From the NCBI GenBank assembly GCA_031422295.1, contig JANOQM010000043.1, positions 32,918-96,917 of the forward strand: 64,000 bases of DNA, read 5' to 3'. The notes beneath the pieces were generated by a model. The model was not told where the DNA came from, did not search any database, and saw only the letters and a list, made by a program, of their open reading frames with translations. Positions within the stretch are counted from its first letter, which is position 1. Each line of letters begins with the position of its first letter. The translations under genes and the position numbers were made by a program. This DNA comes from JANOMH01 sp031422295 (GTDB lineage Bacteria; Pseudomonadota; Alphaproteobacteria; Rhodobacterales; Rhodobacteraceae). Positions 36,521-45,668 of this stretch are shown here, piece after piece.

Positions 36521-37683
36521 CACTTGCCCTCTTTCCGCTTGAACAGTCGGCCAATGCGCTGCCCACCTTCGACCAAGCCGCCGGGCAGGAAAATCACCAC
36601 CAGCATGAACATGATCCCCAAGGTCAGGTGCCAGCCTTTGCCGATGAACGGATGAATCACGGTCACGATCAGGTTTTCCAGCCCGTCGGGCAGGAATGCG
36701 AACCATTGATGCAGGATGGTATCGTTGATTTTCGAAAAGATATTTTCAAAATACTTGATGAAACCAGCCCCCAGCACCGGCCCGACCAACGTGCCCGCGC
36801 CACCCAGGATAGTCATCAGGATAACTTCGCCTGATGCCGTCCATTGCATCCGGTCGGGGCCTGCAAGCGGGTCCATGGCGGCCAGCAATCCGCCCGCCAG
36901 CCCGGCATACATGCCCGAGATGACAAAGGCCGCCAGCGTGTAGGGCCGGGTGTTCAGCCCGGTATAGCGCATCCGGTTCTGGTTCGATTTGACTGCCCGC
37001 AGCATCAGCCCGAACGGCGAACGGAAAATCCGGACTGACAGATAGAATGTCGCAATCAGGATCAATGCGCACAGGTAGTAGCCCAGCGAAAAATCAAAGG
37101 ACCAACCGCCCAGCGACAATTCATAAGTTGATCGCATTTCCAACCCGAAAAGGTTGGTCACTGGCAGACTTTGGGTCAGGGGGGCGGCGTCCAGAATGCG
37201 CGGGTCATTCAGTGTCAGTTGTAACCCGGTCTCGCCATTGGTGATCGGGGTCAGGACCGAATAGGCAAGGTTGAATGACATCTGCGCAAAGGCCAGCGTC
37301 AGGATCGAGAAATAAATGCCTGATCGGCGCAGCGAGATATAGCCGATCACCAGCGCAAACAGCCCGGCCACAACGATAGACAGCAAGATAGCCGGGATCA
37401 CATTCATCGACAACAGCTTGAACATCCAGACCGCCGCATAGGACCCAGCCCCCAGAAACGCCGCATGGCCGAAGGACAGATAGCCGGTCAGCCCGAACAG
37501 GATATTATAGCCAATGGCGAATATCCCAAAGATCACAAAGCGTTGCATCAGGTCGGGATAGCCTGCGTTAAACTGCGCCATGGCCGATGTGGTCGGAAAC
37601 GGGTTCAGGATCACCGGGGCGGCAAGTGCCAGAAAGGCGACAAGCAGGACGATTCCGGTATCTTTGCGGTCAAGACCCAGCAT
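36520..37683 (-). CDS. livM: LivM-type ABC transporter permease
   Basis: The 387-residue permease has about ten hydrophobic helices. Family features include IGYNILFGLTGYLSFGHAAFLGAGSYAA, SILTLAFAQM and RSPFGLMLRAVKSNQNRMRYTGLNTRPYTLAAFVISGMYAGLAGGLL, plus the DRMQWTASGEVILMTILGGAGTLVGPVLGAG loop. It forms the inner-membrane channel with LivH. Its start directly abuts the livH stop. Confidence 0.93.
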   Translation of the reverse strand: MLGLDRKDTGIVLLVAFLALAAPVILNPFPTTSAMAQFNAGYPDLMQRFVIFGIFAIGYNILFGLTGYLSFGHAAFLGAGSYAAVWMFKLLSMNVIPAILLSIVVAGLFALVIGYISLRRSGIYFSILTLAFAQMSFNLAYSVLTPITNGETGLQLTLNDPRILDAAPLTQSLPVTNLFGLEMRSTYELSLGGWSFDFSLGYYLCALILIATFYLSVRIFRSPFGLMLRAVKSNQNRMRYTGLNTRPYTLAAFVISGMYAGLAGGLLAAMDPLAGPDRMQWTASGEVILMTILGGAGTLVGPVLGAGFIKYFENIFSKINDTILHQWFAFLPDGLENLIVTVIHPFIGKGWHLTLGIMFMLVVIFLPGGLVEGGQRIGRLFKRKEGK

Positions 37684-38715
37684 CTATTCCTCCATCACGC
37701 CACGCCGCCCCATCAACCCGCGTGGACGGGTCAGCAGAATGACGATGGCGACAAGGTAAATGATGATCTGGTCGATCCCCGGCAGCAGGGTCTTGACCTC
37801 GTTCATCGAGGCGAAACTTTGTAGGATACCCAGCAGGAACCCGGCCAGCACCGCGCCGGGCAATGACCCCATGCCGCCGACCACGACGACAACGAAACTG
37901 AGGACCAGAAAATCCATGCCCATATTGTAGTTGGGCGACAGGATCGGGCCATACATCACCCCCGCCAGCCCCGCCACGGCGGCAGCAAGGCCGAACATCA
38001 GGGTAAAGCGTTTGTCGATGTCGATGCCCAGAATGCCAACCGTCTCGCGGTCGGCCATGCCGGCCCGGACCACCATCCCGAATGTGGTGAATTGCAAAAA
38101 GGCAAAGACTGCCGCGATGATCACCAATGAGAACGCGAAGTAGACCAAGCGCCAGTAGGGATAGATAATCGTATTGGCCGCGTAGCCGATCCAGATGCCA
38201 AAATCAAAACTGCCGCGGAACGCCTCGGGCGAGGGGGCAGGGATCGGGTTGGCACCATAGAAATATTTGACCACTTCCTGCAACACGATGGCCAGACCAA
38301 AGGTCACCAGAATCTGGTCCGCATGCGGGCGTTTATAGAAATGCTTGATCAGGCCACGTTCCATAATGAAACCGATGGCAATCATCACTGGGATGGCCAG
38401 TAAAATGGCCAAAGGCACCGCCCAGTCGATCAGCGCTGCGCCGGTTTCGGGGCCAAACCACGCGACGACATAGGGGGTATCGACCACGGCCGGTTTGCCC
38501 AGAAAATCCAGCTTTTCCGGATCAATGGTCTGGGTGGACAGGCCCAGAAGCTTTTGCATCGTAACCGCACAAAACGCGCCGATCATGAACAAAGCGCCAT
38601 GCGCAAAGTTCACCACGCCTAACGTGCCGAAAATCAGCGTGAGCCCCAAAGCGATCAGCGCATAGGCCGAGCCTTTGTCCAATCCGTTCAGGATTTGCAG
38701 AATAATGGCGTCCAT
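37684..38715 (-). CDS. livH: LivH-type ABC transporter permease
   Basis: The 343-residue permease starts with ILNGLDKGSAYALIALGLTLIFGTLGVVNFAHGALFMIGAF, the LivH hallmark. It also carries HADQILVTFGLAIVLQEVVKYFYGANPIP, and the C-terminal AGVMYGPILSPNYNMGMDFLVLSFVVVVVGGMGSLPGAVLAGFLLG. It has about eight helices. The central insert (FGPETGAALIDWAVP) is longer than in leucine transporters. It lies 99 bases after the binding-protein gene, with a hairpin in the gap. Confidence 0.93.
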   Translation of the reverse strand: MDAIILQILNGLDKGSAYALIALGLTLIFGTLGVVNFAHGALFMIGAFCAVTMQKLLGLSTQTIDPEKLDFLGKPAVVDTPYVVAWFGPETGAALIDWAVPLAILLAIPVMIAIGFIMERGLIKHFYKRPHADQILVTFGLAIVLQEVVKYFYGANPIPAPSPEAFRGSFDFGIWIGYAANTIIYPYWRLVYFAFSLVIIAAVFAFLQFTTFGMVVRAGMADRETVGILGIDIDKRFTLMFGLAAAVAGLAGVMYGPILSPNYNMGMDFLVLSFVVVVVGGMGSLPGAVLAGFLLGILQSFASMNEVKTLLPGIDQIIIYLVAIVILLTRPRGLMGRRGVMEE

Positions 38716-38742
38716 GGTTCCGATGTCCCGCAGTTGTAACTT

Positions 38743-38773
38743 CAGCCCCCTGCACCGTGATGGGAGGGGGCTG
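38743..38773 (-). promoter_or_regulatory. Intercistronic hairpin between the binding-protein gene and livH
   Basis: CAGCCCCCT (38743-38751) pairs with AGGGGGCTG (38765-38773) across a 13-base loop. It sits just downstream of the binding-protein stop on the transcribed strand. It is GC-rich and not followed by a T-run, so it probably stabilises the upstream message, giving more binding protein than permease. Confidence 0.65.
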
Positions 38774-38814
38774 TTTGGGCTGCAGAGGTGAGTGGTGCAG
38801 CCTTTTTAGTCGCT

Positions 38815-40161
38815 TTACGCGCCGGGGTTACATTCGCCCAAGGCACCGCCCGCGAACATCGGGTGCTCGGGGTCATAGGTGACTTGTGCAACTGGGGTTG
38901 CCTCGACGATTTCGACCAGATTGAACTCGTCGGCGGGGTTTTCGGCACCTTTCACGACCAGCACGTCCTTGAAACACTGGTGATCGGCAGCGCGGTACAG
39001 GGTCGGGCCATTGCCCATCCCGTCAAATTCGAACCCTTCCAGCGCTTCGCCCACGGCACAGGGGTTGAACGACCCGGCCCGCGTTACGGCGTCTGCATAC
39101 AGCAGGGTCTGCACATAGCAGGTGTGCGCGGCCTGTGACGGCGGGAAGCCATATTTTTCGCCGAACGACTTGACGAAAGCGATGGTGCCCGCATCCTGCA
39201 ATTTCCAGTCCCAATTCTGCGACCCGATGATGCCTTTGATGTTTTCGCCAGCCCCGCGGGCCATTAATTCCGAATACAGTGGCACGACGATTTCGATATC
39301 TTTTCCGTTGGCTTGCATGTCGCGCAGGCCAAACTGCACGGCCTGGGTCAGCGAGTTTACCATGTTGTTGCCATAGTGGTTCAACACCAACACGTCCGCG
39401 CCCGAATTCAGGACCGGAGCGATATAGCTCGAGAAATCTTGTGCATCGAGCGGGGTCAGGACGTTATTCACTGTGGACCAGCCGATGGATTCGGTCGCGG
39501 CCTGAATCGATTCCTGCTGGGTCCAGCCCCAGGTGTAATCGGCGGTCAGGTGATACGCTTTGCGGTCAGTGCCATAAGCGCTGGACAACACCGGGGCCAG
39601 CGCCTGTGCCGACATGTAGGCATTGAAGAAATGCCGGAAACCGTTGGCCTTGCGGTCCTTGCCAGTTGTGTCGTTGGAATGGGTCAGACCGGCCATGAAA
39701 ATCACGCCCGCCTCTTGGCACAAGCCCTGCACAGCAATGGCTTCTGACGACGACGATCCGCCCGAAATCATGATTGCGCCGTCTTTTTGGATCATAGATT
39801 GCGCCGCCGCACGTGCAGCATCGGCTTTGGTCTGGGTATCAGCGGATACAAAGATCACCTGCTTGCCCATGATGCCCGTGCCGTCCAGCACTTTGGAGCT
39901 GAATGTCGACATCATGCCGCCATCGCCGCCACCGTTCAGGTGTTCGACCGCCAGTTCAAAGGCGCGCAGTTCGTCCAACCCTTCTTCGGCATAAGGACCG
40001 GTCTGGGGCACGTTAAAACCCAGTGTCACGGTGGACCCTGTGGGTTCATTGGTAAAGGCCGCGACTGACGAGCCGGTAAAGATCATCGGCATGGACAGTG
40101 CGGCACCGCCAAACGCGCCGGACTTGAGCAGGCGGCGACGCGAAATGTTCGAGATTGTCAT
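38815..40161 (-). CDS. Tat-exported substrate-binding protein of the branched-chain-type ABC importer
   Basis: The 448-residue protein starts at 40161 with GGAGG upstream. Its N-terminus, ISRRRLLKSGAFGGAALSMPMIFTGSS, has the twin-arginine pattern of a Tat signal. The mature part has the type I binding fold (TVTLGFNVPQTGPYAEEGLDELRAFELAVEHLNGGG; GAIMISGGSSSSEAIAVQGLCQEAGVIFMAGLTHSNDTT; DFSSYIAPVLNSGADVLVLNHYGNN). It is larger than LivJ/LivK and closer to UrtA/AmiC-like binders. The substrate is unknown; the linked acs gene points to a carboxylate or a compound yielding acetate. Confidence 0.9.
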   Translation of the reverse strand: MTISNISRRRLLKSGAFGGAALSMPMIFTGSSVAAFTNEPTGSTVTLGFNVPQTGPYAEEGLDELRAFELAVEHLNGGGDGGMMSTFSSKVLDGTGIMGKQVIFVSADTQTKADAARAAAQSMIQKDGAIMISGGSSSSEAIAVQGLCQEAGVIFMAGLTHSNDTTGKDRKANGFRHFFNAYMSAQALAPVLSSAYGTDRKAYHLTADYTWGWTQQESIQAATESIGWSTVNNVLTPLDAQDFSSYIAPVLNSGADVLVLNHYGNNMVNSLTQAVQFGLRDMQANGKDIEIVVPLYSELMARGAGENIKGIIGSQNWDWKLQDAGTIAFVKSFGEKYGFPPSQAAHTCYVQTLLYADAVTRAGSFNPCAVGEALEGFEFDGMGNGPTLYRAADHQCFKDVLVVKGAENPADEFNLVEIVEATPVAQVTYDPEHPMFAGGALGECNPGA

Positions 40162-40331
40162 GGAATCCTCCCTGATTGAACCGCAAGTGTCGGGGCCTCC
40201 TCGCCCAAACGCCCAAGCGGGCACATTTACAGTGCTGCAGTTCTAATGAGGCCATGCTGAAAATGTCGCAACAAGCCATTCTTTTGGAATGATATTTTTG
40301 TAAAGACTTTAACAGATGAGTTTGTTAACCT

Positions 40332-40345
40332 GTAAATTAATTTAC
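40332..40345. promoter_or_regulatory. Perfect 14-base palindrome upstream of the ScfR-like gene
   Basis: GTAAATTAATTTAC is a perfect palindrome in an AT-rich gap between the divergent binding-protein operon and the ScfR-like regulator. It lies 34 bases upstream of the regulator ATG at 40379. This placement suits an operator for the regulator itself or for control of the transporter-acs operon. If the regulator started at 40316 the palindrome would be coding, which argues for the later start. Confidence 0.6.
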
Positions 40346-40378
40346 GCGCAGGCGCAGAAAGCCCTTGAAAACCGCGGG

Positions 40379-41620
40379 ATGGGATCGCCCGAAATGACCT
40401 TGCTTATCGGGACCCGGATCCGCCAACGCCGTCTTGATCTGGGCTTGCGTCAGGTTGAAATGGCAGGAAGGGTCGGGATTTCGGCCAGTTATCTGAACCT
40501 GATCGAACATAACCGCCGCAGAATCGCTGGCAAATTGTTGACCGACATCGCCCGCGCGCTGGGGCTGGACCCCGGCCCCTTGGCCGAAGGGGCAGAGCGG
40601 GCGGTGATGGATAGTTTGCGCGCTGCGGCGTCGGGCGTTGCGGCTGACCCGGTCGAACTGCCCCAGACCGCTGAATTTGCCGGGCGATTTCCGGGTTGGG
40701 CCGGGCTGATCGTGGCGCAAGCGGCCCAAATCGCAGCATTGCAGAGCCGCGTGACCACACTGACCGACCGCATGGCACATGACCCGGCTTTGGCCGGATC
40801 GTTGCATGACGTCATCTCGGCGGTGACGGCCATCCAGTCGACTGCGTCAATTCTGGTCAGTGGCGAAGGGATCGACCGTGACTGGCAGGAGCGGTTTCAC
40901 CGCAATATTCACAATGATTCCAGAAGGTTGGCTGAAACCGCCAGAACCCTGGTCGATTATCTGGAGCGGCCGCAAGACGCTTCAGCACCGTGGTCAGTGC
41001 AGGATGAATTTGCCCGCTGGCTTGACGGGCAGGGATATTATCTGGCCGGGGATGACATGATATTGCCGCCTGGCCCGGTGGCTGAACTGGCCCGGACGTG
41101 GATTTCTTGGGTTCGGGCTGATGTTTTGGCTTTGCCTGATGCTGAATTTGGTCCGGTTGCGGCGGCTGCGGGCTATGATCCGGCGGTATTGGCTGTGCAT
41201 TTCGGGCGAGGGGTGCCGCTGATCCTGCGCCGTTTGGCCAGCCTGCCCAATGACCGCCATCCGCCGATGGGTTTGGCAATGTGTGATGCGGCGGGCGGGC
41301 TGACTTTTCTGAAACCAATCCCCGGTTTCACTCTGCCACGTAACGCCCCCGCTTGCCCATTATGGCCTCTGTATCAGTCACTTAGCCAACCCGGACGAGC
41401 GATCCGCGCTGATCTGGCCGTATCCGGCGGGCGCGCGCCGATGCTGCGCTGCACGGCGCAGGCCGACTGGGTTGGTGCCGGTTTTGACGCGGTTCCCCGC
41501 GTCGAAGCGGTGATGCTGGTCCAATATGGCGGCACCGGCGGGCCGGAAATCGGCCCCACTTGCCGCCTGTGCCCCCGCGCGGAGTGTTCGGCGCGGCGCG
41601 AGCCGTCGATTCTTGGGTGA
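40379..41620 (+). CDS. ScfR/RamB-like short-chain fatty-acyl transcriptional regulator
   Basis: The 413-residue protein has an N-terminal XRE helix-turn-helix (GTRIRQRRLDLGLRQVEMAGRVGISASYLNLIEHNRRRI). A long C-terminal region ends with a Cys-rich tail, GPTCRLCPRAECSARREPSIL, typical of the DUF2083/ScfR group, in which short-chain acyl-CoA-related signals control carbon metabolism. The ATG at 40379 is chosen over one at 40316 because the HTH should be near the N-terminus and a palindrome lies between them. It is divergent from the ABC-acs operon, a likely target. Confidence 0.82.
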   Translation: MGSPEMTLLIGTRIRQRRLDLGLRQVEMAGRVGISASYLNLIEHNRRRIAGKLLTDIARALGLDPGPLAEGAERAVMDSLRAAASGVAADPVELPQTAEFAGRFPGWAGLIVAQAAQIAALQSRVTTLTDRMAHDPALAGSLHDVISAVTAIQSTASILVSGEGIDRDWQERFHRNIHNDSRRLAETARTLVDYLERPQDASAPWSVQDEFARWLDGQGYYLAGDDMILPPGPVAELARTWISWVRADVLALPDAEFGPVAAAAGYDPAVLAVHFGRGVPLILRRLASLPNDRHPPMGLAMCDAAGGLTFLKPIPGFTLPRNAPACPLWPLYQSLSQPGRAIRADLAVSGGRAPMLRCTAQADWVGAGFDAVPRVEAVMLVQYGGTGGPEIGPTCRLCPRAECSARREPSILG

Positions 41621-41716
41621 TCCGACCGCGTCTTGATCCGGATTGACAGGGCGGGGGCCGCGCGATCAACTTGCCCCTGAATGCAGCCCCAACCCAGATC
41701 AGGTCAGAGCGCCGCC

Positions 41717-42124
41717 ATGCCAATCCGAACGGCCCATTGTGAATGTGGTCAATTGAGCATTACCTTGCAGGGCGAGCTGTTGGGTGCGGGCATTTGTCAT
41801 TGCCTGTCTTGCCAGCGACGCACCGGCAGCGTGTTCGCATCCCTTGCCGGGTTCGCAACCCCCTATACCGTCACCGGAACCGCCACCTGCTACAGCCGTA
41901 CCGGCGATCAGGGGTCGGTTTTCACATTCCGGTTTTGTCCGGTCTGTGGCAGCACTGTTTTTCATACCGAAGCGGGCTTTGAGGATCGAAATGTTTCGGT
42001 CGCCGTGGGTGCCTTTGCCGACCCCGGTTTTCCGGCCCCGCAGGATTCGGTCTATGATTGCCGCAGGCACCCTTGGGTGCAAGTGCCGCCGGGAACTGTG
42101 GTGCATGACAAGGACCCGGTATAG
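41717..42124 (+). CDS. GFA-family zinc protein (glutathione-dependent formaldehyde-activating-like)
   Basis: The 135-residue protein has the GFA zinc-binding pattern. Cys8 and Cys10 are in HCECGQL, Cys27, Cys29 and Cys32 are in ICHCLSCQRRTGSVF, and a second pair is in FRFCPVCGSTVF. Family members bind two zinc ions; Gfa itself catalyses S-hydroxymethylglutathione formation, but most members are unassigned. It lies 96 bases after the ScfR-like gene and 90 bases before the receiver gene. Confidence 0.9.
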   Translation: MPIRTAHCECGQLSITLQGELLGAGICHCLSCQRRTGSVFASLAGFATPYTVTGTATCYSRTGDQGSVFTFRFCPVCGSTVFHTEAGFEDRNVSVAVGAFADPGFPAPQDSVYDCRRHPWVQVPPGTVVHDKDPV

Positions 42125-42214
42125 TCCCAACATCCACCCGCTTTGACTTGCCCCTGCATTCCCACCATACTCGCCAAAGGGAGACGGTTTCCCGGCCGGG
42201 GGAGGGCTGGTGGA

Positions 42215-42583
42215 ATGGCAAAGCGGGTTTTACTGATCGAGGATGAGCCCAATATCATTGAAGCGATCAGTTTCATCCTGACCCGGGATGGCTGGACGGT
42301 GCATACCCATGCTGACGGCGAAACCGCGATGGACCGGGTCCGCACCGGGCGGCCCGATCTGATCATTCTGGATGTGATGCTACCCGGCCGGTCCGGATAT
42401 GACATTCTGCGCGATATCCGGGCCAATCCGGCGACGGTCGACTTGCCAGTGATGATGCTGACTGCCCGGGGGCAGGCCAAGGACCGGGAACTGGCCGAAC
42501 AACTGGGGGTCACGCAGTTCATGACCAAACCGTTTTCCAATGCCGATGTGCTGGCCTCGGTCCGCCGCCTGATTGACCGCTGA
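42215..42583 (+). CDS. Stand-alone CheY-like response-regulator receiver
   Basis: The 122-residue protein is only a receiver domain, with acidic residues Glu9/Asp10, phospho-acceptor Asp53 in LIILDVMLPGRSGYDIL, the Thr in MMLTARGQ and Lys105 in FMTKPFSNAD. There is no DNA-binding domain, so it must act by protein binding. RBS GGAGGG precedes the ATG; the longer open frame upstream is not conserved. Its stop abuts the next gene, and the transporter-domain histidine kinase lies one gene away. It is the likely phosphorylation partner of that kinase. Confidence 0.92.
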   Translation: MAKRVLLIEDEPNIIEAISFILTRDGWTVHTHADGETAMDRVRTGRPDLIILDVMLPGRSGYDILRDIRANPATVDLPVMMLTARGQAKDRELAEQLGVTQFMTKPFSNADVLASVRRLIDR

Positions 42584-42847
42584 ATGGGCCAACGCCCCAG
42601 ACCGCTGTTTCTGGCGCGCGGCACCTACCGGCAACGCCGGTTGCGTGATGCGGCACGGCTGTTGCCGCTGGCGGGCGCGCTGCTATGGATGATCCCGCTG
42701 CTATGGCCGCGCGGCCCTGACGGGCAGTTAGTGTCGGTCGCATTGCTGTATATTTTCGGCATCTGGGCCGGGTTGATTGCACTGGCTTTTGTGTTGTCAC
42801 GGGGCTTACGCGACGATGATGACGCCCCGGCGGACGAGGACGATTGA
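42584..42847 (+). CDS. Small two-helix membrane protein between receiver and kinase
   Basis: The 87-residue ORF starts immediately after the receiver stop and ends overlapping the kinase ATG by one base (TGATG), so the three genes are translationally coupled. It has a basic N-terminus, two hydrophobic helices (LLPLAGALLWMIPLLW and VALLYIFGIWAGLIALAFVLS) and a strongly acidic tail (RDDDDAPADEDD). It resembles the small ORFs that precede solute:sodium symporter genes, so it may be a helper subunit of the kinase's transporter domain. That role is inferred. Confidence 0.8.
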   Translation: MGQRPRPLFLARGTYRQRRLRDAARLLPLAGALLWMIPLLWPRGPDGQLVSVALLYIFGIWAGLIALAFVLSRGLRDDDDAPADEDD

Positions 42848-45555
42848 TGCTCAGCTTTAATCTGCTGATCTTTGTCGCCCTGAGTTATGTGGCGATCCTG
42901 TTCATCGTGGCCTTTGCCGCCGAACGGCGGGCGGCCAGCGGGCGGGATGAATGGCTGCGGTCGCCGTTGATTTACACACTGTCGCTGTCGATCTACTGCA
43001 CCGCCTGGACGTTTTATGGCGCCGTTGGCTATGCGGCCAGGTCCGGGCTGGAATATCTGACGATTTACATCGGCCCGTCACTGGTGATGGTCGGCTGGTG
43101 GTGGGTGGTGCGTAAACTGGTCCGGATCGGGCGGGCGCAAAGGATCACGTCTATCGCCGACCTGATCTCGTCCCGGTTTGGCAAATCGACCATGCTGGGC
43201 GTCATTGTCACCCTGATCGCGGTGATCGGGATTACCCCCTATATTGCGCTGCAACTGCAATCGATCAGCCAAAGTTTCGAAGTGTTCGCCAATCGCAGCG
43301 ACACGCCATGGCAAAGCGGTCAGTTGCAGGCGGCGGCCTTGTGGTCTGCCGCCGGCCTGGCCCTGTTCACCATCCTGTTCGGCACCCGCAATCTGGACGC
43401 AAACGAGCGGCACCATGGCATTGTGATTGCCATTGCGGTTGAGGCCGTGGTGAAATTATGCGCCCTTGTTGCGGTTGGCGTGTTTGTGGTCTGGGGCATT
43501 GGCGATGGCTGGGCTGATACTTTGGCCCGGATCGACGCCTCGCCGATTGCGCGTTGGGAACAATCGGGTGGGCGCTGGGTCGGGTTGATATTCCTGTCGG
43601 CGGCGGCATTCCTGTGCCTGCCCCGGATGTTTCAGGTGCTGGTGGTCGAGAATGCCAACGAGGCGCATCTGGCCACCGCAAGCTGGGCATTCCCGCTGTA
43701 TCTGATGGTGATGAGCCTGTTTGTGGTGCCCATCGCTGTGGTCGGCCTGGACCTGCTGCCCGCCGGGTCCAACCCGGATTTGTTCGTGCTGACCCTGCCG
43801 CTGTCCCAGGGGCAGGACGGGTTGGCGGTGCTGTCGTTCCTCGGTGGTTTTTCATCGGCGACCTCAATGGTCATTGTCGCCACGATTGCGCTGGCCACGA
43901 TGGTGTCCAACCATATCGTCGTGCCTTTGTGGCTGTGGTCGCGGCCCATGGGGGCCACGGTTTCGGGTGATGTGCGGCAGATGGTGCTGCTGGCCCGGCG
44001 TCTGTCAATTGGTGGCCTTCTGGCGCTGGGCTATGTCTATTTCCGGCTGTCGGGCGGTAGTTCTGCCCTGTCGGCGATCGGTCTGATCGCCTTTGCCGGG
44101 CTGGCGCAAATCCTGCCGGCCATGCTGGGCGGGTTGTTCTGGCGCGGGGCCACGCGCACCGGGGCGGCGGCGGGGCTGATTGCCGGTTTTGTGGTCTGGC
44201 TGTGGACGTTGTTTTTGCCCAGTTTCGGACTGGCCGAAATATTCTCTCCGGCGATGATCACCGACGGGCCGTTCGGGTTGGGCTGGCTGCGCCCACGTGC
44301 GCTGTTTGGCATCGAAGGGCTGGACCCGGTTCTGCATACGGTTTTATGGTCGATGGCGCTGAACACCGGGCTGTTTGTAATCTGTTCCCTGCTGACCTTT
44401 CCGACCCCGCTGGAACGCTTGCAGGGCGCGCAATTCGTCAATGTGTTTGAACATTCGATCGAGGCCGGGCGCTGGCGCCAATCTGCCGCCGCTGCCGAGG
44501 ATTTGCTGGTCATGGCCCAACGGATCATGGGCCCGGTCGAGGCGCAGGCAGTGTTTCAGACCCATGCCCGCGCCCAGGGCAAGGCGGGCTATCTGCCGGA
44601 TGTTACCCCTGATTTCATTGATCTGTTAGAACGTGAACTGGCCGGATCGGTGGGTGCTGCCACCGCCCATGCGATGGTCAACCAAATCACCGAAGGCGCC
44701 AATGTGTCGGTTGAGGACCTGATCGCCGTGGCCGATGAGGCCGCGCAGATCATGGAATATTCCAACCAGCTTGAGGCGAAATCAGCCGAGCAGGACCGCA
44801 CTGCCCGCCAGCTGCGCGAGGCGAATGAAAAGCTGACGCAGTTGTCGGTGCAAAAGGACGCTTTCCTCAGCCAGATCAGCCATGAATTGCGCACACCCAT
44901 GACCTCGATCCGGGCGTTTTCTGAAATTTTGCGCGATGGCGGCATGACCGGCGCGGAACAGCAGAAATATGCGGGCATCATTCAGGACGAAGCCGTGCGC
45001 CTGACCCGGCTGTTGGATGATTTGCTGGACCTGAGCGTGCTGGAAAATGGCCAGGTGGTGCTGAACCGCCAGACCGGCAGTTTGCGTGACCTGATCGACC
45101 GGGCCGTGGGTGCGGCGGGTTTGCCTGCGACCGGGATCAAGGTGATCCGCCAGCGCAGTGATGAGGCTGTGGTGCTGCATACCGATCTGGACCGGCTAAG
45201 TCAGGTGTTCATCAATCTGATTGCCAATGCCCAGAAATATTGTGTGCCGCCGCGCCCCGATGTCACCGCTGAGTTGCGCATTCAGGTCAAACGCATCGGC
45301 CCTGCCATGGTGGTTGATTTCATCGACAATGGGCGCGGGCTGCGGCCCGAGCAGCAGCAGGTGATATTCGAGAAATTTTCGCGCCTGAGTGATCATGGCA
45401 AGGCGGGCGGCGCGGGGCTGGGACTGGCCATTTGTCGCGAGATCATGGCCCGGTTGGGCGGGGCAGTGGATTATCTGCCGGGGCAGGGCGGGGCGGCATT
45501 CAGGGTGACATTGCCGCATTTGATGGCGCAGGACGAGGCGCTGGTGGCCGAGTAA
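42847..45555 (+). CDS. Solute:sodium-symporter-domain sensor histidine kinase (CbrA/CrbS-like)
   Basis: The 902-residue protein has a long N-terminal transporter-like region of about a dozen helices (residues about 1-540) of the SLC5/solute:sodium symporter type. Examples are YCTAWTFYGAVGYAARSGLEYLTIYIGPSLVM and SSATSMVIVATIALATMVSNHIVVPL. A helical linker with a coiled-coil (QLEAKSAEQDRTARQLREANEKL) follows. The kinase core has H679 in SQISHELRTPMTSIRAF, the N-box in FINLIANAQKY, and the ATP lid in FIDNGRGLRPEQ and GAGLGLAI. CbrA and CrbS share this design and sense histidine or acetate. The ATG at 42847 overlaps the preceding gene. Here the nearby acs and fatty-acyl regulator suggest acetate. 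Confidence 0.9.
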   Translation: MLSFNLLIFVALSYVAILFIVAFAAERRAASGRDEWLRSPLIYTLSLSIYCTAWTFYGAVGYAARSGLEYLTIYIGPSLVMVGWWWVVRKLVRIGRAQRITSIADLISSRFGKSTMLGVIVTLIAVIGITPYIALQLQSISQSFEVFANRSDTPWQSGQLQAAALWSAAGLALFTILFGTRNLDANERHHGIVIAIAVEAVVKLCALVAVGVFVVWGIGDGWADTLARIDASPIARWEQSGGRWVGLIFLSAAAFLCLPRMFQVLVVENANEAHLATASWAFPLYLMVMSLFVVPIAVVGLDLLPAGSNPDLFVLTLPLSQGQDGLAVLSFLGGFSSATSMVIVATIALATMVSNHIVVPLWLWSRPMGATVSGDVRQMVLLARRLSIGGLLALGYVYFRLSGGSSALSAIGLIAFAGLAQILPAMLGGLFWRGATRTGAAAGLIAGFVVWLWTLFLPSFGLAEIFSPAMITDGPFGLGWLRPRALFGIEGLDPVLHTVLWSMALNTGLFVICSLLTFPTPLERLQGAQFVNVFEHSIEAGRWRQSAAAAEDLLVMAQRIMGPVEAQAVFQTHARAQGKAGYLPDVTPDFIDLLERELAGSVGAATAHAMVNQITEGANVSVEDLIAVADEAAQIMEYSNQLEAKSAEQDRTARQLREANEKLTQLSVQKDAFLSQISHELRTPMTSIRAFSEILRDGGMTGAEQQKYAGIIQDEAVRLTRLLDDLLDLSVLENGQVVLNRQTGSLRDLIDRAVGAAGLPATGIKVIRQRSDEAVVLHTDLDRLSQVFINLIANAQKYCVPPRPDVTAELRIQVKRIGPAMVVDFIDNGRGLRPEQQQVIFEKFSRLSDHGKAGGAGLGLAICREIMARLGGAVDYLPGQGGAAFRVTLPHLMAQDEALVAE

Positions 45556-45668
45556 ATCGTGGTAATCGCCGGTTTTGACAGGTTTGCCCCGGCTGGTGTT
45601 AGGCTGTTGGTAACGACAAATACCCTAGGGTGGCCCGTGGCGAGATATGACCTCTGGCGGGAAATTTG

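Noticed and set aside
40316..40378. Upstream ATG at 40316 as start of the ScfR-like gene
   Set aside because: It has no ribosome site, would place the HTH too far from the N-terminus, and would make the perfect palindrome coding.
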